Part shown: positions 1-8,121 of the stretch, one piece after another
Layout: each line of letters begins with the position of its first letter
How positions within the stretch are numbered: the first letter of the stretch is position 1
NCBI GenBank assembly: GCA_017502845.1
Contig: JAFVUE010000009.1
Coordinates: 62,001 to 126,000, forward strand
Reading direction: 5' to 3'
Source of the DNA: Clostridia bacterium
Lineage (GTDB): Bacteria; Bacillota; Clostridia; UMGS1810
Length of the DNA stretch: 64,000 nucleotides
Position numbers and translations under genes: made by a program
Notes under the pieces: model-generated
Told to the model about the DNA's origin: nothing
Database searches by the model: none
Seen by the model: only the letters and a program-made list of their open reading frames with translations

Positions 1-2187
1 CGTGGTTATGTTCACCGTATAAGCGAAACGGCTGATAAACTTCCAGACAAAGGTGAAATACTCATCACAATCGGCAGTATCTCCAAGGGTTTTGAATACC
101 CCACAACTTCCACCGTTGTTATAAGCGACGGTGAGATTGTCCGAGCAGTCAGGAAACGTAAAAACCGCCCCTCCAATTCACGGAAAGCAATCAAGAGTTT
201 TGATGAACTTTCCGCAGGGGATTATGTAGTCCATCAGACACACGGTATCGGTCAGTACGTTGGGATAGAGCAACTTACCGTTGATAAGGTTATCAAAGAC
301 TATATCAAGATAAAATATAAAAACAGCGATATTCTTTATGTTCCTACAGGACAACTTGAGAGTATCCATAAATATATCGGTTCCGAGGCAAAGAGCGTAA
401 AACTCAACTCTCTTGGCGGTACAGACTGGCAACGTACAACAGGCAGGGTAAAGCAAAGCGTTGAGGAACTTGCAGAGGATTTAATACGTCTTTATGCAGA
501 ACGCAGCAGTATTCAGGGACATATTTACCCACCCGATACACCGTGGCAGAGAGAGTTCGAGGACGGATTCCCATATGAAGAAACTGCGGACCAGACAAAA
601 TCCATCGCCGAGGTCAAGGCAGATATGGAGCAGGGTAAGAGTATGGACCGACTTCTCTGCGGAGATGTTGGCTACGGCAAAACGGAAGTTGCTATGCGCG
701 CTGCATTCAAGTGCGTTATGGATTCAATGCAGGTGGCATATCTTGTGCCAACCACAATCCTTGCACAGCAGCATTATAATAACTTTTGTATGCGAATGAA
801 AGATTTCCCCATAAAGATTGAGATGATGTCCCGCTTCAGAACGAAGAAAGAACTCGCCGATATTGCGAAGAGAGTCTCCGAGGGACAGGTTGATATCGTT
901 ATCGGAACTCACAGAATCTTGCAGAAAGACGTTAATTTCAAAAATCTCGGTCTTCTTATCATTGACGAAGAACAGCGTTTCGGAGTGGGGGATAAGGAAC
1001 GCCTTAAAGAAATGAAAACAAATGTGGATGTGCTGACTTTGAGCGCAACTCCTATTCCGCGTACACTCCATATGGCAATGGTGGGCATACGTGATCTGAG
1101 TGTGCTCACAGAACCGCCACAGGACAGATACCCTGTGCAGACTTTCGTTCTTGAACGTAATGATGCGATACTTCAGAATGCCGTTGAGAGGGAACTTGCC
1201 CGAAGAGGACAGGTATATTATCTCTATAACAGGGTAGAGGGTATCGAGAGAAAAGCCGCTGAACTTAAAGAAAAATTCCCTGACGCCAATATAGCGGTTG
1301 CCCACGGTAAGATGAATGAAACCCAACTTGAGAAGATAATGATGTCTCTTATGGAGGGGGAAATTGATATTCTCGTCTGCACCACTATTATCGAAACGGG
1401 ACTTGACGTGTCCAATGTAAATACTATCATAATCGAAAATGCCGACCGCCTCGGACTTTCCCAACTTTATCAACTCCGTGGACGTGTGGGCAGGTCAAAC
1501 CGCCTTGCCTATGCTTATCTCACTTATGAGCGCAGTAAGATTTTAGATCCCGTTGCCCAGAAACGGCTTCAGGCGATACGTGAATTCACAGAATTCGGTT
1601 CGGGCTTCAAGATTGCAATGCGCGACCTTGAGATTCGCGGAGCAGGTAATCTGCTTGGAAAACAACAGCACGGCAATATGAACCTTGTGGGTTATGATAT
1701 GTACTGTATGCTTTTAGAACAGGCAGTAAATAATATCAAAGGTATCGAATCAAATCCAAAAACAGAGGTGCTTGTTGAGATTCAGACGGATGCATATATC
1801 CCCAAGGAATATATTGAGTATGAATGGCAACGCGTTGAGATGTATAAGAAGATTTCTGCCATTGAAAGTGAAGAGGATTATTATGATGTAACGGATGAAT
1901 TCATCGACCGTTACGGAGACATTCCCCAACCCGTCCTCAATCTCCTTGAGGTGGGTTATATTAAATTCCTTGCCCGAAGATGCGGTGTGGATGAGATCGT
2001 GCAGAAAGGGGAATATGTAGATTTCATATCCCGTGGCGGAGTTTCTGCGGATAAAGCGGTAAATCTTATTAATGAATACCGTGGTAAGGTTCGTCTTGGC
2101 ACAGGGGAAATATCATCCATGCGCTACAGGTATGAACAACCACTGCTTGACAATATTAAGATTATATTACAAAAGTTGTCCGAGTAA
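1..2187 (+). CDS. mfd: Transcription-repair coupling factor Mfd, 3' part (728 residues; 5' end outside window)
   Basis: An SF2 DNA translocase that removes stalled RNA polymerase from lesions and recruits UvrA. The reading frame is open from base 1, so the UvrB-like N-terminal region is missing (family length about 1150 aa). In fragment numbering, the RNA-polymerase-interaction (RID/CarD-like) domain lies at about 70-150 (DYVVHQTHGIGQYVGIE). Helicase motif I is GDVGYGKT at 221-228, the DEEQ box is at about 322-325, SATPIPRT follows, and QLRGRVGRSNR is motif VI. The translocation region GSGFKIAMRDLEIRGAGNLLG starts near 533, and a D7-like C-terminus ends at a clean TAA. Next gene downstream is a PpiC-type foldase, a common clostridial neighbour. 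No disruption is visible. Identity is very secure. Confidence 0.97.
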   Translation, partial: RGYVHRISETADKLPDKGEILITIGSISKGFEYPTTSTVVISDGEIVRAVRKRKNRPSNSRKAIKSFDELSAGDYVVHQTHGIGQYVGIEQLTVDKVIKDYIKIKYKNSDILYVPTGQLESIHKYIGSEAKSVKLNSLGGTDWQRTTGRVKQSVEELAEDLIRLYAERSSIQGHIYPPDTPWQREFEDGFPYEETADQTKSIAEVKADMEQGKSMDRLLCGDVGYGKTEVAMRAAFKCVMDSMQVAYLVPTTILAQQHYNNFCMRMKDFPIKIEMMSRFRTKKELADIAKRVSEGQVDIVIGTHRILQKDVNFKNLGLLIIDEEQRFGVGDKERLKEMKTNVDVLTLSATPIPRTLHMAMVGIRDLSVLTEPPQDRYPVQTFVLERNDAILQNAVERELARRGQVYYLYNRVEGIERKAAELKEKFPDANIAVAHGKMNETQLEKIMMSLMEGEIDILVCTTIIETGLDVSNVNTIIIENADRLGLSQLYQLRGRVGRSNRLAYAYLTYERSKILDPVAQKRLQAIREFTEFGSGFKIAMRDLEIRGAGNLLGKQQHGNMNLVGYDMYCMLLEQAVNNIKGIESNPKTEVLVEIQTDAYIPKEYIEYEWQRVEMYKKISAIESEEDYYDVTDEFIDRYGDIPQPVLNLLEVGYIKFLARRCGVDEIVQKGEYVDFISRGGVSADKAVNLINEYRGKVRLGTGEISSMRYRYEQPLLDNIKIILQKLSE

Positions 2188-2269
2188 TCACACATAGACG
2201 ATTTAATGGTATAATTTATCCGTATAATTGTGTCTAGTTATGTATAACACAGAGAAAGGATGATATAAA

Positions 2270-3325
2270 ATGAGTAACTACAAAAGCAAGAAAAAGATAA
2301 TAATAGCAACTGTAGCTATACTTCTTGTTATCGCTGGTGTTGTAACGGCTGTTGTGATGCTTGGCAATAAAGACGTTGTTGCTACAGTAAATGGCGAGAA
2401 GATTACAAAAGAAGATTATGCTATGTATCTTTTTAACTTTGAATACAGCGTAATATCTCAGGTAGGTATTTCCAGTCAGGAAGAAGCAAATGCATTCTGG
2501 ACAACAACTGAGATAGAGGGCAAGAGTGCCGGGGATATTGCCAAGGAACGTGCTATGGAACAGGCAGTAAATACTACAATTATCTGCCAGAAGGCAAAGG
2601 AAATGGGCATCTCTCTTACAGAGGAAGAGAAGGCGCAGATCAATCAGCAGATAGAGATGAGCATAACCAATATGGGTGGCAGAGAGAAATTCGAAGAGCA
2701 TCTTAAAGATATTGGTACTGATATGGATGCATACAAAAAGTATATTGAATATGAAGCCCTTGCAGGAAAATTCGTTGAGACAATGGCTGCTATGCCCGAG
2801 TATACTGTTACAGAAGATCAGGCAAGAGAACACATAAGAACTACATACATCAAGGCAAAACATATCCTGATCTCCACAATGGATGAATTCCAGCAACCTT
2901 ATTCTGAAGAAGAGAAAGCAGCTGCAAAGGCACAGGCAGATGAGATATACCAGCAGATTATGAATGGTGCGGATTTTGATGCATTGATGAATCAGTATTC
3001 TCAGGACCCCGGTCTTTTAACATCGCCTGATGGTTATATCTTTGGTAAAGGACGTATGATTGCCGAATTTGAAGATGCAGCGTATACTCTGCAGGTGGGT
3101 CAGGTAAGTGCACCTGTTGAGACATCTTACGGTTATCATATTATCAAAAGAGAAGAAGTAGTTATCACAGATGAACTTATAGAAGAAAATCTTGCATGGG
3201 AGATGCAGTATCTTCCCATCCGTAAGCAAGAAGAAGCATTCGAACAGTGGAAAGCAGCTTCCAATATTCAGATTGATCAGAATAAAATTGCAACAATTAC
3301 TCTTTCAACTTTGAAAGTAAAGTAA
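2270..3325 (+). CDS. Membrane-anchored PpiC-type peptidyl-prolyl isomerase (PrsA/SurA-like foldase)
   Basis: A predicted extracytoplasmic foldase that helps secreted proteins fold after export. It has 351 residues. A basic N-terminus (YKSKKK) is followed by one hydrophobic segment at about 9-31. That segment has no lipobox Cys, so this looks like a signal anchor rather than a PrsA lipoprotein. A SurA-N-like helical region (about 36-165, starting VVATVNGEKITKEDY) precedes a parvulin domain starting at KAKHILI (about 195) and ending around GYHIIKREE. AGAAAGGA lies upstream of the ATG. A TATAAT at 2210-2215 has no convincing -35 box, so it may be co-transcribed with mfd. Function follows from the domain; its client proteins are unknown. 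Confidence 0.88.
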   Translation: MSNYKSKKKIIIATVAILLVIAGVVTAVVMLGNKDVVATVNGEKITKEDYAMYLFNFEYSVISQVGISSQEEANAFWTTTEIEGKSAGDIAKERAMEQAVNTTIICQKAKEMGISLTEEEKAQINQQIEMSITNMGGREKFEEHLKDIGTDMDAYKKYIEYEALAGKFVETMAAMPEYTVTEDQAREHIRTTYIKAKHILISTMDEFQQPYSEEEKAAAKAQADEIYQQIMNGADFDALMNQYSQDPGLLTSPDGYIFGKGRMIAEFEDAAYTLQVGQVSAPVETSYGYHIIKREEVVITDELIEENLAWEMQYLPIRKQEEAFEQWKAASNIQIDQNKIATITLSTLKVK

Positions 3326-3368
3326 TTAAGAAATACTTTTTAAGCAGGATTATCAGGGAGGACTACAA

Positions 3369-3914
3369 ATGAGTGCGGCAAGTATACCAAACATAATTAC
3401 CTCATTACGAATAGCAGGTACGTTTGGTCTTATATTCACACCGGAATTTGATGTGTGGTTTTATGTACTGTATATATTTACAGGCATCACAGATATACTT
3501 GACGGTTTTGTTGCGAGGAAACTGAAAGTTACCAGTGAGTTTGGTGCCCGACTTGACAGTGTGTCTGATTTGTTTTTCTATGTAACTATACTGTGTAAGA
3601 TCTTCAGGAAGTTACAGGAGATTTTACATCCGGCTATATGGGTTGGAGCAGGTGCATATCTTGTTCTCAGAGTAATATCCTATATTATCGCCGCAGTGAA
3701 ATTCCACAAACTTGCATCACTTCACACATATCTTAATAAGATAGGAGTATTTCTGGTATTCTTGGTTCCCCTTCTTATTCATACGGAGGTTATCGAGTGG
3801 CTTTGCGCTATCATCGCAATTGTAGGCATCATTGCTACGATTGAGGAGATAATGATCCATATCCGCCGTAAGGAGTATGCGACAGATATTAAGGATATAA
3901 AATCTGATCAGTAA
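3369..3914 (+). CDS. CDP-alcohol phosphatidyltransferase (PgsA-like)
   Basis: An integral membrane enzyme that transfers a phosphatidyl group from CDP-diacylglycerol to an alcohol such as glycerol-3-phosphate. It has 181 residues and several hydrophobic segments. The family signature DG-x2-AR-x8-G-x3-D-x3-D is intact from D45 to D67 (DGFVARK...GARLDSVSD), which supports catalysis. The acceptor cannot be fixed from the motif alone; glycerol-3-phosphate (PgsA), inositol and others share it. GGGAGG lies before the ATG. The gene closes the mfd-side transcription unit, with a terminator 10 bases after its stop. Confidence 0.88.
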   Translation: MSAASIPNIITSLRIAGTFGLIFTPEFDVWFYVLYIFTGITDILDGFVARKLKVTSEFGARLDSVSDLFFYVTILCKIFRKLQEILHPAIWVGAGAYLVLRVISYIIAAVKFHKLASLHTYLNKIGVFLVFLVPLLIHTEVIEWLCAIIAIVGIIATIEEIMIHIRRKEYATDIKDIKSDQ

Positions 3915-3923
3915 AAGATTATA

Positions 3924-3957
3924 AAAACCGAAGAAAGCAAATTTTCTTCGGTTTTTT
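3924..3957 (+). terminator. Rho-independent terminator after the CDP-alcohol phosphatidyltransferase
   Basis: The 9-bp stem CCGAAGAAA / TTTCTTCGG (3928-3936 with 3943-3951) has a 6-base loop and is followed by a T-rich run. Confidence 0.9.
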
Positions 3958-3983
3958 CATTTCTTCTTTATAAGTCCGTTTTA

Positions 3984-4011
3984 TTGTACAGCGTGTTTTG
4001 TAGAATATGAT
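3984..4011 (+). promoter_or_regulatory. Possible promoter for the 63-aa ORF
   Basis: TTGTAC (3984-3989), a 16-base spacer, then TATGAT (4006-4011). It lies between a terminator and a small ORF with a very strong ribosome binding site. The match is moderate. Confidence 0.5.
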
Positions 4012-4074
4012 TAAAGATAAGGACGGCACATTGACAAAACCAAACAATAAATGGCTTAAAAGGAGGAAAGAATC

Positions 4075-4266
4075 ATGTTAGGTATTTTAGGTATGTTGGT
4101 CATGATTGCGGTTTATTTTGCTTACAGAGAGGAAGAAGATAAGCGTCAGGAGAACAGTAAAGTCTCCAATATAGATAACGCCCGTCTTGCTTATGATATG
4201 CATTGTGGGGTAAGTTTTGCAGAGCGTAAGAGACGTCTTTCCGCAGGTTATTATGCCAAGATGTAG
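4075..4266 (+). CDS. Small single-pass membrane protein of unknown function (63 aa)
   Basis: I do not recognise a family. The AAAAGGAGGAAAG ribosome binding site is near ideal, and the ORF sits between its own candidate promoter and a terminator, so it is probably translated. Residues 2-16 are hydrophobic (LGILGMLVMIAVYFA). A charged stretch follows (REEEDKRQEN), then a short soluble tail with one Cys and a basic ERKRRLS segment. The layout is an N-terminal membrane anchor with a roughly 45-residue cytoplasmic tail. It stands alone; no functional link to neighbours is evident. Confidence 0.65.
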   Translation: MLGILGMLVMIAVYFAYREEEDKRQENSKVSNIDNARLAYDMHCGVSFAERKRRLSAGYYAKM

Positions 4267-4340
4267 TATTCATCGAATATTTCCGTTGTGAAATTTGTTT
4301 TTATTTTTCCCTATCTCTTTTCGTTTAGAACCCCTTAACA

Positions 4341-4378
4341 AGAAAAACTCCCACAGCAAATACTGTGGGAGTTTTTCT
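4341..4378. terminator. Bidirectional terminator between convergent genes
   Basis: The inverted repeat AAAAACTCCCACAG / CTGTGGGAGTTTTT has a short AAATA loop. It has T-runs in both directions and lies between the plus-strand 63-aa ORF and the minus-strand DUF4430 gene. Confidence 0.9.
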
Positions 4379-4407
4379 TAATTATCAGTTGGCCTTGAGA
4401 GGAATGT

Positions 4408-4941
4408 TTATTGAAACAATTTGCTGAAATCACAGGTGTATGTGAATTCTATTACATCGCCGGATTGAACCTGTATGTCAGAGCAACCCACGGTGGGAGA
4501 CTGACCGTTTATGTAAAATCCCCAACCGGACATAGGACCGCAATCCTGTTCATAGATATTTCCGATTCCTTTAATGTATACACCGGGTGATGCAGTAAAA
4601 TCAAGGTGTATGCCTTTTTCTTGTGCAACACGTTTTAGTATGTCAAACACCGTTTCCCCGGGTGTGAATGTAATATCTGTCGGTTCAAGTATAAAACCGT
4701 CTTCTGGGATAAGTTCCGCCTTGTCGGGATTAAGAGTTGACCTATTGGCAAGTATGTCGTCGCATCGGATTGATATCCTGCACATATTTTCGTTTGTGTC
4801 AATGGGTTCGGATACGTTTATGCTGATGTTGTTTACGACCGTTGTGTTGCCGCTGAATATGTACGCCAACGCAAGAATTGCGAGAACAATAACCGCAAAT
4901 ATTATAATCCGTTTATTATTTGTGAAAAACCCTTTCATCAT
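4408..4941 (-). CDS. Membrane-anchored DUF4430 (transcobalamin C-terminal-like) protein
   Basis: 177 residues. A basic N-terminus and a hydrophobic segment at about 11-30 (IIIFAVIVLAILALAYIF) anchor it, with the rest outside the cell. The C-terminal half (about 80-175) matches the DUF4430 fold, with the typical pattern of TPGETVFDILKRV, a GIG-x-IYE-x-DCGPMSGWGFYING segment and a closing SGDVIEFTYT strand. DUF4430 domains occur in surface and cobalamin-binding-like proteins, but no cobalamin role can be claimed here. Its ATG overlaps the stop of the upstream phosphodiester-glycosidase-like gene by 4 bases (ATGA), so the two are translationally coupled and probably act together at the cell surface. 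Confidence 0.8.
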   Translation of the reverse strand: MMKGFFTNNKRIIIFAVIVLAILALAYIFSGNTTVVNNISINVSEPIDTNENMCRISIRCDDILANRSTLNPDKAELIPEDGFILEPTDITFTPGETVFDILKRVAQEKGIHLDFTASPGVYIKGIGNIYEQDCGPMSGWGFYINGQSPTVGCSDIQVQSGDVIEFTYTCDFSKLFQ

Positions 4942-7229
4942 CTGGCTCCTTCAAATATTTTGATTTTCTCGCACTTAAATGAATCATTGTATACGGATAT
5001 GCTGTAATAATATGCATCCTCCGCTGCAGTTTTCGCGCTTCCTATTGATTCCATACCGGGAACGGGGATGTGTGTGATACCGCTGTCTTTAAGTATCTTG
5101 CCGTCGCCATGAGAGATAACGTATACATTGGTGTTGCCAAGATATTTTTCCACATAATCTGTAAGTGCTTCCTCGGTGTACGCCTTGTCATCGTTTATAC
5201 CTTCTGTGAGGATGATGAAGAGATTGTCTCCGCTGTATTCTTTTGCTTCGCGGAAAAGCTTATCCCAATGCGCGAAGTCCATAGAATCCAATGTAATAAA
5301 CGTGCTTCCTTTATATTCCGAAACGGAATAATCGGTTGTTTTGATCACATCGGTTTTAATTCCCTTTGGAGTATCAAGTGTATCTCCTGCAAATACTGCC
5401 AGATCATAATCGCTGTCGTTTAGCATACGTCCGTACGTAAAGAGTACAAGGCGTTCCGTAAGAGTGTTTTTTTCTACCGTATTTCCGAATACCGCGAATT
5501 TCAGTATCTTTGATTCATCGTCGGGGAAGTTCATTTCTTTCTCTGTTGTAATGTCAGCGGGAATACTTTTCTTCTCTGTATCTCCGCCAACTCTTATGAG
5601 AACAGAAGTCTGCACATCTCCGATATTAAATGTGGCAAGTGCAGTTCCTTTTTTCTTTCCAATGATGGAATTACCCTCTACCTCAAGTATTGCAGAGGAG
5701 AGCGTAATTTCCGTATCGCTTAAGTTGATATACGCTTTGTAACCCTTTTCGTCTTCGCCCATAAGCGATATATATGCTTCTTTGCCTGTGTCAATCTTGT
5801 ATTCTTTAAGTCCGGCATAGATTTTAACGGGCTCGTCAAGTACTGTAAATTCCTTTGTGGCGGACATTCCTTTGTATGTAACGGTAACCTTGTGTTTGCC
5901 CGAACGGTGGGGAGTGTAGAAACCGTCTTTTACGCTTCCGCCTTCCGCCTTCCATTTAAGTTCGTGTGCATCTATGAAGTTGCCGTGGCTGTCGTGAACT
6001 TTTACATTGAGAAAGATTGATGTGTCTTTGAATACATAATTGCTGTCCGTCTCTATTGTTATGAAGCCGTCTTTGTCAGCCGCCTCAAGAGGAACTATGC
6101 CTATGCCGTTTGCTACGGAACGGAGATATCCGTCAACGGTGTTGTTCATAACCGTCTGTACCCCTGTGTAAGGGCTTTTTGCTACGAGTGTGGTAGAACC
6201 ACCACCGTCAAGGTTTGCGGCATCATCGGCACCGATTTCTGCCATAATTTCAGATAGCATATCAAGTGTAACACCCTTTGAATCTGCACGTCTTCCGTCA
6301 ACCGTTACTAGATAGAGTTTTTCTCCGTCTTTGTCAACGCCTATTGCAGTTCTTGGGTGGTAACCTGCCACATCGTTTATTATCTCTGTTTTTTCGCCGT
6401 CTTTCAAGAGGAGAGTACCTGCACCAACGGCAAACTTAATGTCGTCAAATTCAGGGGTATAATTTACCGTAAGCGCAACTTCTTCTCCAACTGCGAATTT
6501 CTCTGTGTATTCGGGATAAAGATCTCGCAGGAATGCTATTATGTATCCATTTTCGGGGAATTCCACAGGTCCCTGGTCGTAATTGACCGCAACAACCTTG
6601 CCGTCTTCAACTACGATCTCCGAGAGAGTTCCTGCCGAACCAACAGATAAGGGGCTCCATTCCTTTGTGTATATAATTGGGTATGTCAGGTCATCATATT
6701 TATTGATGTGCTCCACGTCAATTGTGAATCCGTCTGATGTGGTAACCTGAATATTACAGTCTATGTAGTCGAATATAAACTCTCCCTCTTCGTTCTGCGC
6801 TACTGTTGCAAAATTCCAGGGTGCCGTAACAGATGTTTTAAGCACACCATCTATCACAACACCGCCAACGGCAGAGCCCTTTGTTTTCTCATCGCTTTTC
6901 CATGAGAAGAAATCCCCATTGATAGCCGCCAGGGTAGAATGTTCCTGTGCAAGGGTTTTCACATTGTTGAGAACCGATATATCCTCCGTGTCCGTAAGCG
7001 TTTTAACACCGTATCTTCCGTCGGAAATATCCGCCTCAATAATGTTGATGTTCTGCCATCCCTTTGATGTGAGGCGCTTTATATTTTTTCTCACAATGCC
7101 CGTAGCGATTGTGGTTTCTTCTGTCAGTTCGTATATGCTGTCAGCTGCCAATGCGGGAGTTGCCGATAAAATAAGGGTAGTTGCCGCAATAACAGCAGTT
7201 ATTTTTCTGTGTATTCTCAATTTGATCAC
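4938..7229 (-). CDS. Secreted phosphodiester glycosidase (NAGPA) domain protein with Ig-like and phosphatase-like regions
   Basis: A 763-residue exported protein. The signal peptide ends near APALAADS (about residue 29). The NAGPA/phosphodiester glycosidase domain covers about 90-385 and carries AINGDFFSWKS (about 100-110), GVVIDGVLKTS, HPRTAIGVDKDG and the hallmark DGGGSTT at 341-347. Members cleave GlcNAc-phosphodiester linkages or act in exopolysaccharide metabolism. One or two Ig-like beta domains follow (about 390-550). The last 190 residues (from about 570) read like a calcineurin-type phosphoesterase scaffold (AVFGNT, YDLAVFAGDTLD, STFITLD) but lack the expected metal-binding histidines. 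It probably acts on cell-wall or capsule glycans; the substrate is not visible. Confidence 0.85.
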   Translation of the reverse strand: MIKLRIHRKITAVIAATTLILSATPALAADSIYELTEETTIATGIVRKNIKRLTSKGWQNINIIEADISDGRYGVKTLTDTEDISVLNNVKTLAQEHSTLAAINGDFFSWKSDEKTKGSAVGGVVIDGVLKTSVTAPWNFATVAQNEEGEFIFDYIDCNIQVTTSDGFTIDVEHINKYDDLTYPIIYTKEWSPLSVGSAGTLSEIVVEDGKVVAVNYDQGPVEFPENGYIIAFLRDLYPEYTEKFAVGEEVALTVNYTPEFDDIKFAVGAGTLLLKDGEKTEIINDVAGYHPRTAIGVDKDGEKLYLVTVDGRRADSKGVTLDMLSEIMAEIGADDAANLDGGGSTTLVAKSPYTGVQTVMNNTVDGYLRSVANGIGIVPLEAADKDGFITIETDSNYVFKDTSIFLNVKVHDSHGNFIDAHELKWKAEGGSVKDGFYTPHRSGKHKVTVTYKGMSATKEFTVLDEPVKIYAGLKEYKIDTGKEAYISLMGEDEKGYKAYINLSDTEITLSSAILEVEGNSIIGKKKGTALATFNIGDVQTSVLIRVGGDTEKKSIPADITTEKEMNFPDDESKILKFAVFGNTVEKNTLTERLVLFTYGRMLNDSDYDLAVFAGDTLDTPKGIKTDVIKTTDYSVSEYKGSTFITLDSMDFAHWDKLFREAKEYSGDNLFIILTEGINDDKAYTEEALTDYVEKYLGNTNVYVISHGDGKILKDSGITHIPVPGMESIGSAKTAAEDAYYYSISVYNDSFKCEKIKIFEGAR

Positions 7230-7257
7230 TCCTTTTCATAAAATTCTGTACTTAACA

Positions 7258-7286
7258 AGTATAACAAATAACAATATAATTGACAA
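7258..7286 (-). promoter_or_regulatory. Promoter of the NAGPA/DUF4430 operon
   Basis: Read on the minus strand: TTGTCA (7286-7281), a 17-base spacer, TATACT (7263-7258). Its -35 box occupies the same bases as the -35 box of the divergent nadE promoter. Confidence 0.75.
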
Positions 7287-7309
7287 GGTTAAAAGCAATA
7301 TGGTAAAAT
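7280..7309 (+). promoter_or_regulatory. Promoter of nadE
   Basis: TTGACA (7280-7285), an 18-base spacer, TAAAAT (7304-7309). The -35 box is shared with the opposing promoter at 7258-7286. Confidence 0.7.
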
Positions 7310-7338
7310 TATCGTAACGTAAAATTAACATTTTAAGA

Positions 7339-8082
7339 ATGGTGAATTATATGAGAGACTGGAAAAAGGAAACTGAAGATAGAGTAGAGTTTATCCGTAA
7401 TCTTGTTGCAAAGACAGGAGTTAAAGGCATTGTTTACGGAAACAGCGGTGGTAAGGATTGCGCACTGGTAGGTATACTTTGCAAAATGGCTTGTGATAAT
7501 ACAATCGGTGTTATTATGCCCTGTTGCTCGGAGCGTAATTACGGGGAAGATGCTGACCACGGCAATCTGGTTGCAGAGCAGTTTAAGATAGAAACAAGAA
7601 CGGTTGACCTGACAGATGTGAAGAATGCACTTCTCGCATCTTTGGAGGGTAAGACGGAGATAAATAACAGCGCAGATATTAATATTGCACCACGCCTTCG
7701 TATGACAACTCTCTATGCCATCGGTGCATCCGAGGGACTGCTCGTCGCAGGAACAGGCAACAGAAGTGAACGCTATATGGGTTACTTTACAAAATGGGGC
7801 GACGGTGCCTGTGATTTTGACCCTATTGCAGACCTTACTGCAGGTGAAGTATTTGATTTTCTCCGTTATCTCGGTGCCCCCGATGAGATTATAAATAAAG
7901 CACCCTCTGCAGGTCTTTATGAGGGACAGACAGATGAGGCGGATATGGGAGTAACCTATGCCACTATTGACGAATATATACTCAACGGTAATGCTCATTC
8001 TGCAGATGCGGAGATTATAAGGCGTTACCATAATGGAAGCGAACATAAACGGAGAATGCCCTTGTTTTACGGTGAGGAATGA
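7339..8082 (+). CDS. nadE: NAD+ synthetase (ammonia-dependent type)
   Basis: Catalyses ATP-dependent amidation of deamido-NAD+ to NAD+, the last step of NAD biosynthesis, in the cytosol. The protein is a single synthetase domain of about 247 residues with no N-terminal glutaminase domain, as in NH3-dependent enzymes. The PP-loop is SGGKDC (36-41), with Cys where many have Ser. TGNRSER, FTKWGDGACDFDPIADL and the C-terminal PSAGLYEGQTDEADMG loop are classic NadE motifs. A second in-frame ATG at 7351 has a GGTG six bases upstream and may be the true start; the first ATG has only a weak Shine-Dalgarno sequence. Transcribed divergently from the NAGPA operon and followed by rnz. Confidence 0.95.
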   Translation: MVNYMRDWKKETEDRVEFIRNLVAKTGVKGIVYGNSGGKDCALVGILCKMACDNTIGVIMPCCSERNYGEDADHGNLVAEQFKIETRTVDLTDVKNALLASLEGKTEINNSADINIAPRLRMTTLYAIGASEGLLVAGTGNRSERYMGYFTKWGDGACDFDPIADLTAGEVFDFLRYLGAPDEIINKAPSAGLYEGQTDEADMGVTYATIDEYILNGNAHSADAEIIRRYHNGSEHKRRMPLFYGEE

Positions 8083-8121
8083 TATATTGAACATTATAAC
8101 AGGAGAGGAGGTACTTGTAAT

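Noticed and set aside
724-1473. Long minus-strand open frame inside mfd
   Set aside because: It is an antisense shadow of a clearly conserved gene with no ribosome binding site or family match. The same holds for similar long antisense frames in nadE, PFOR, rpsB, pyrC and gpmI.
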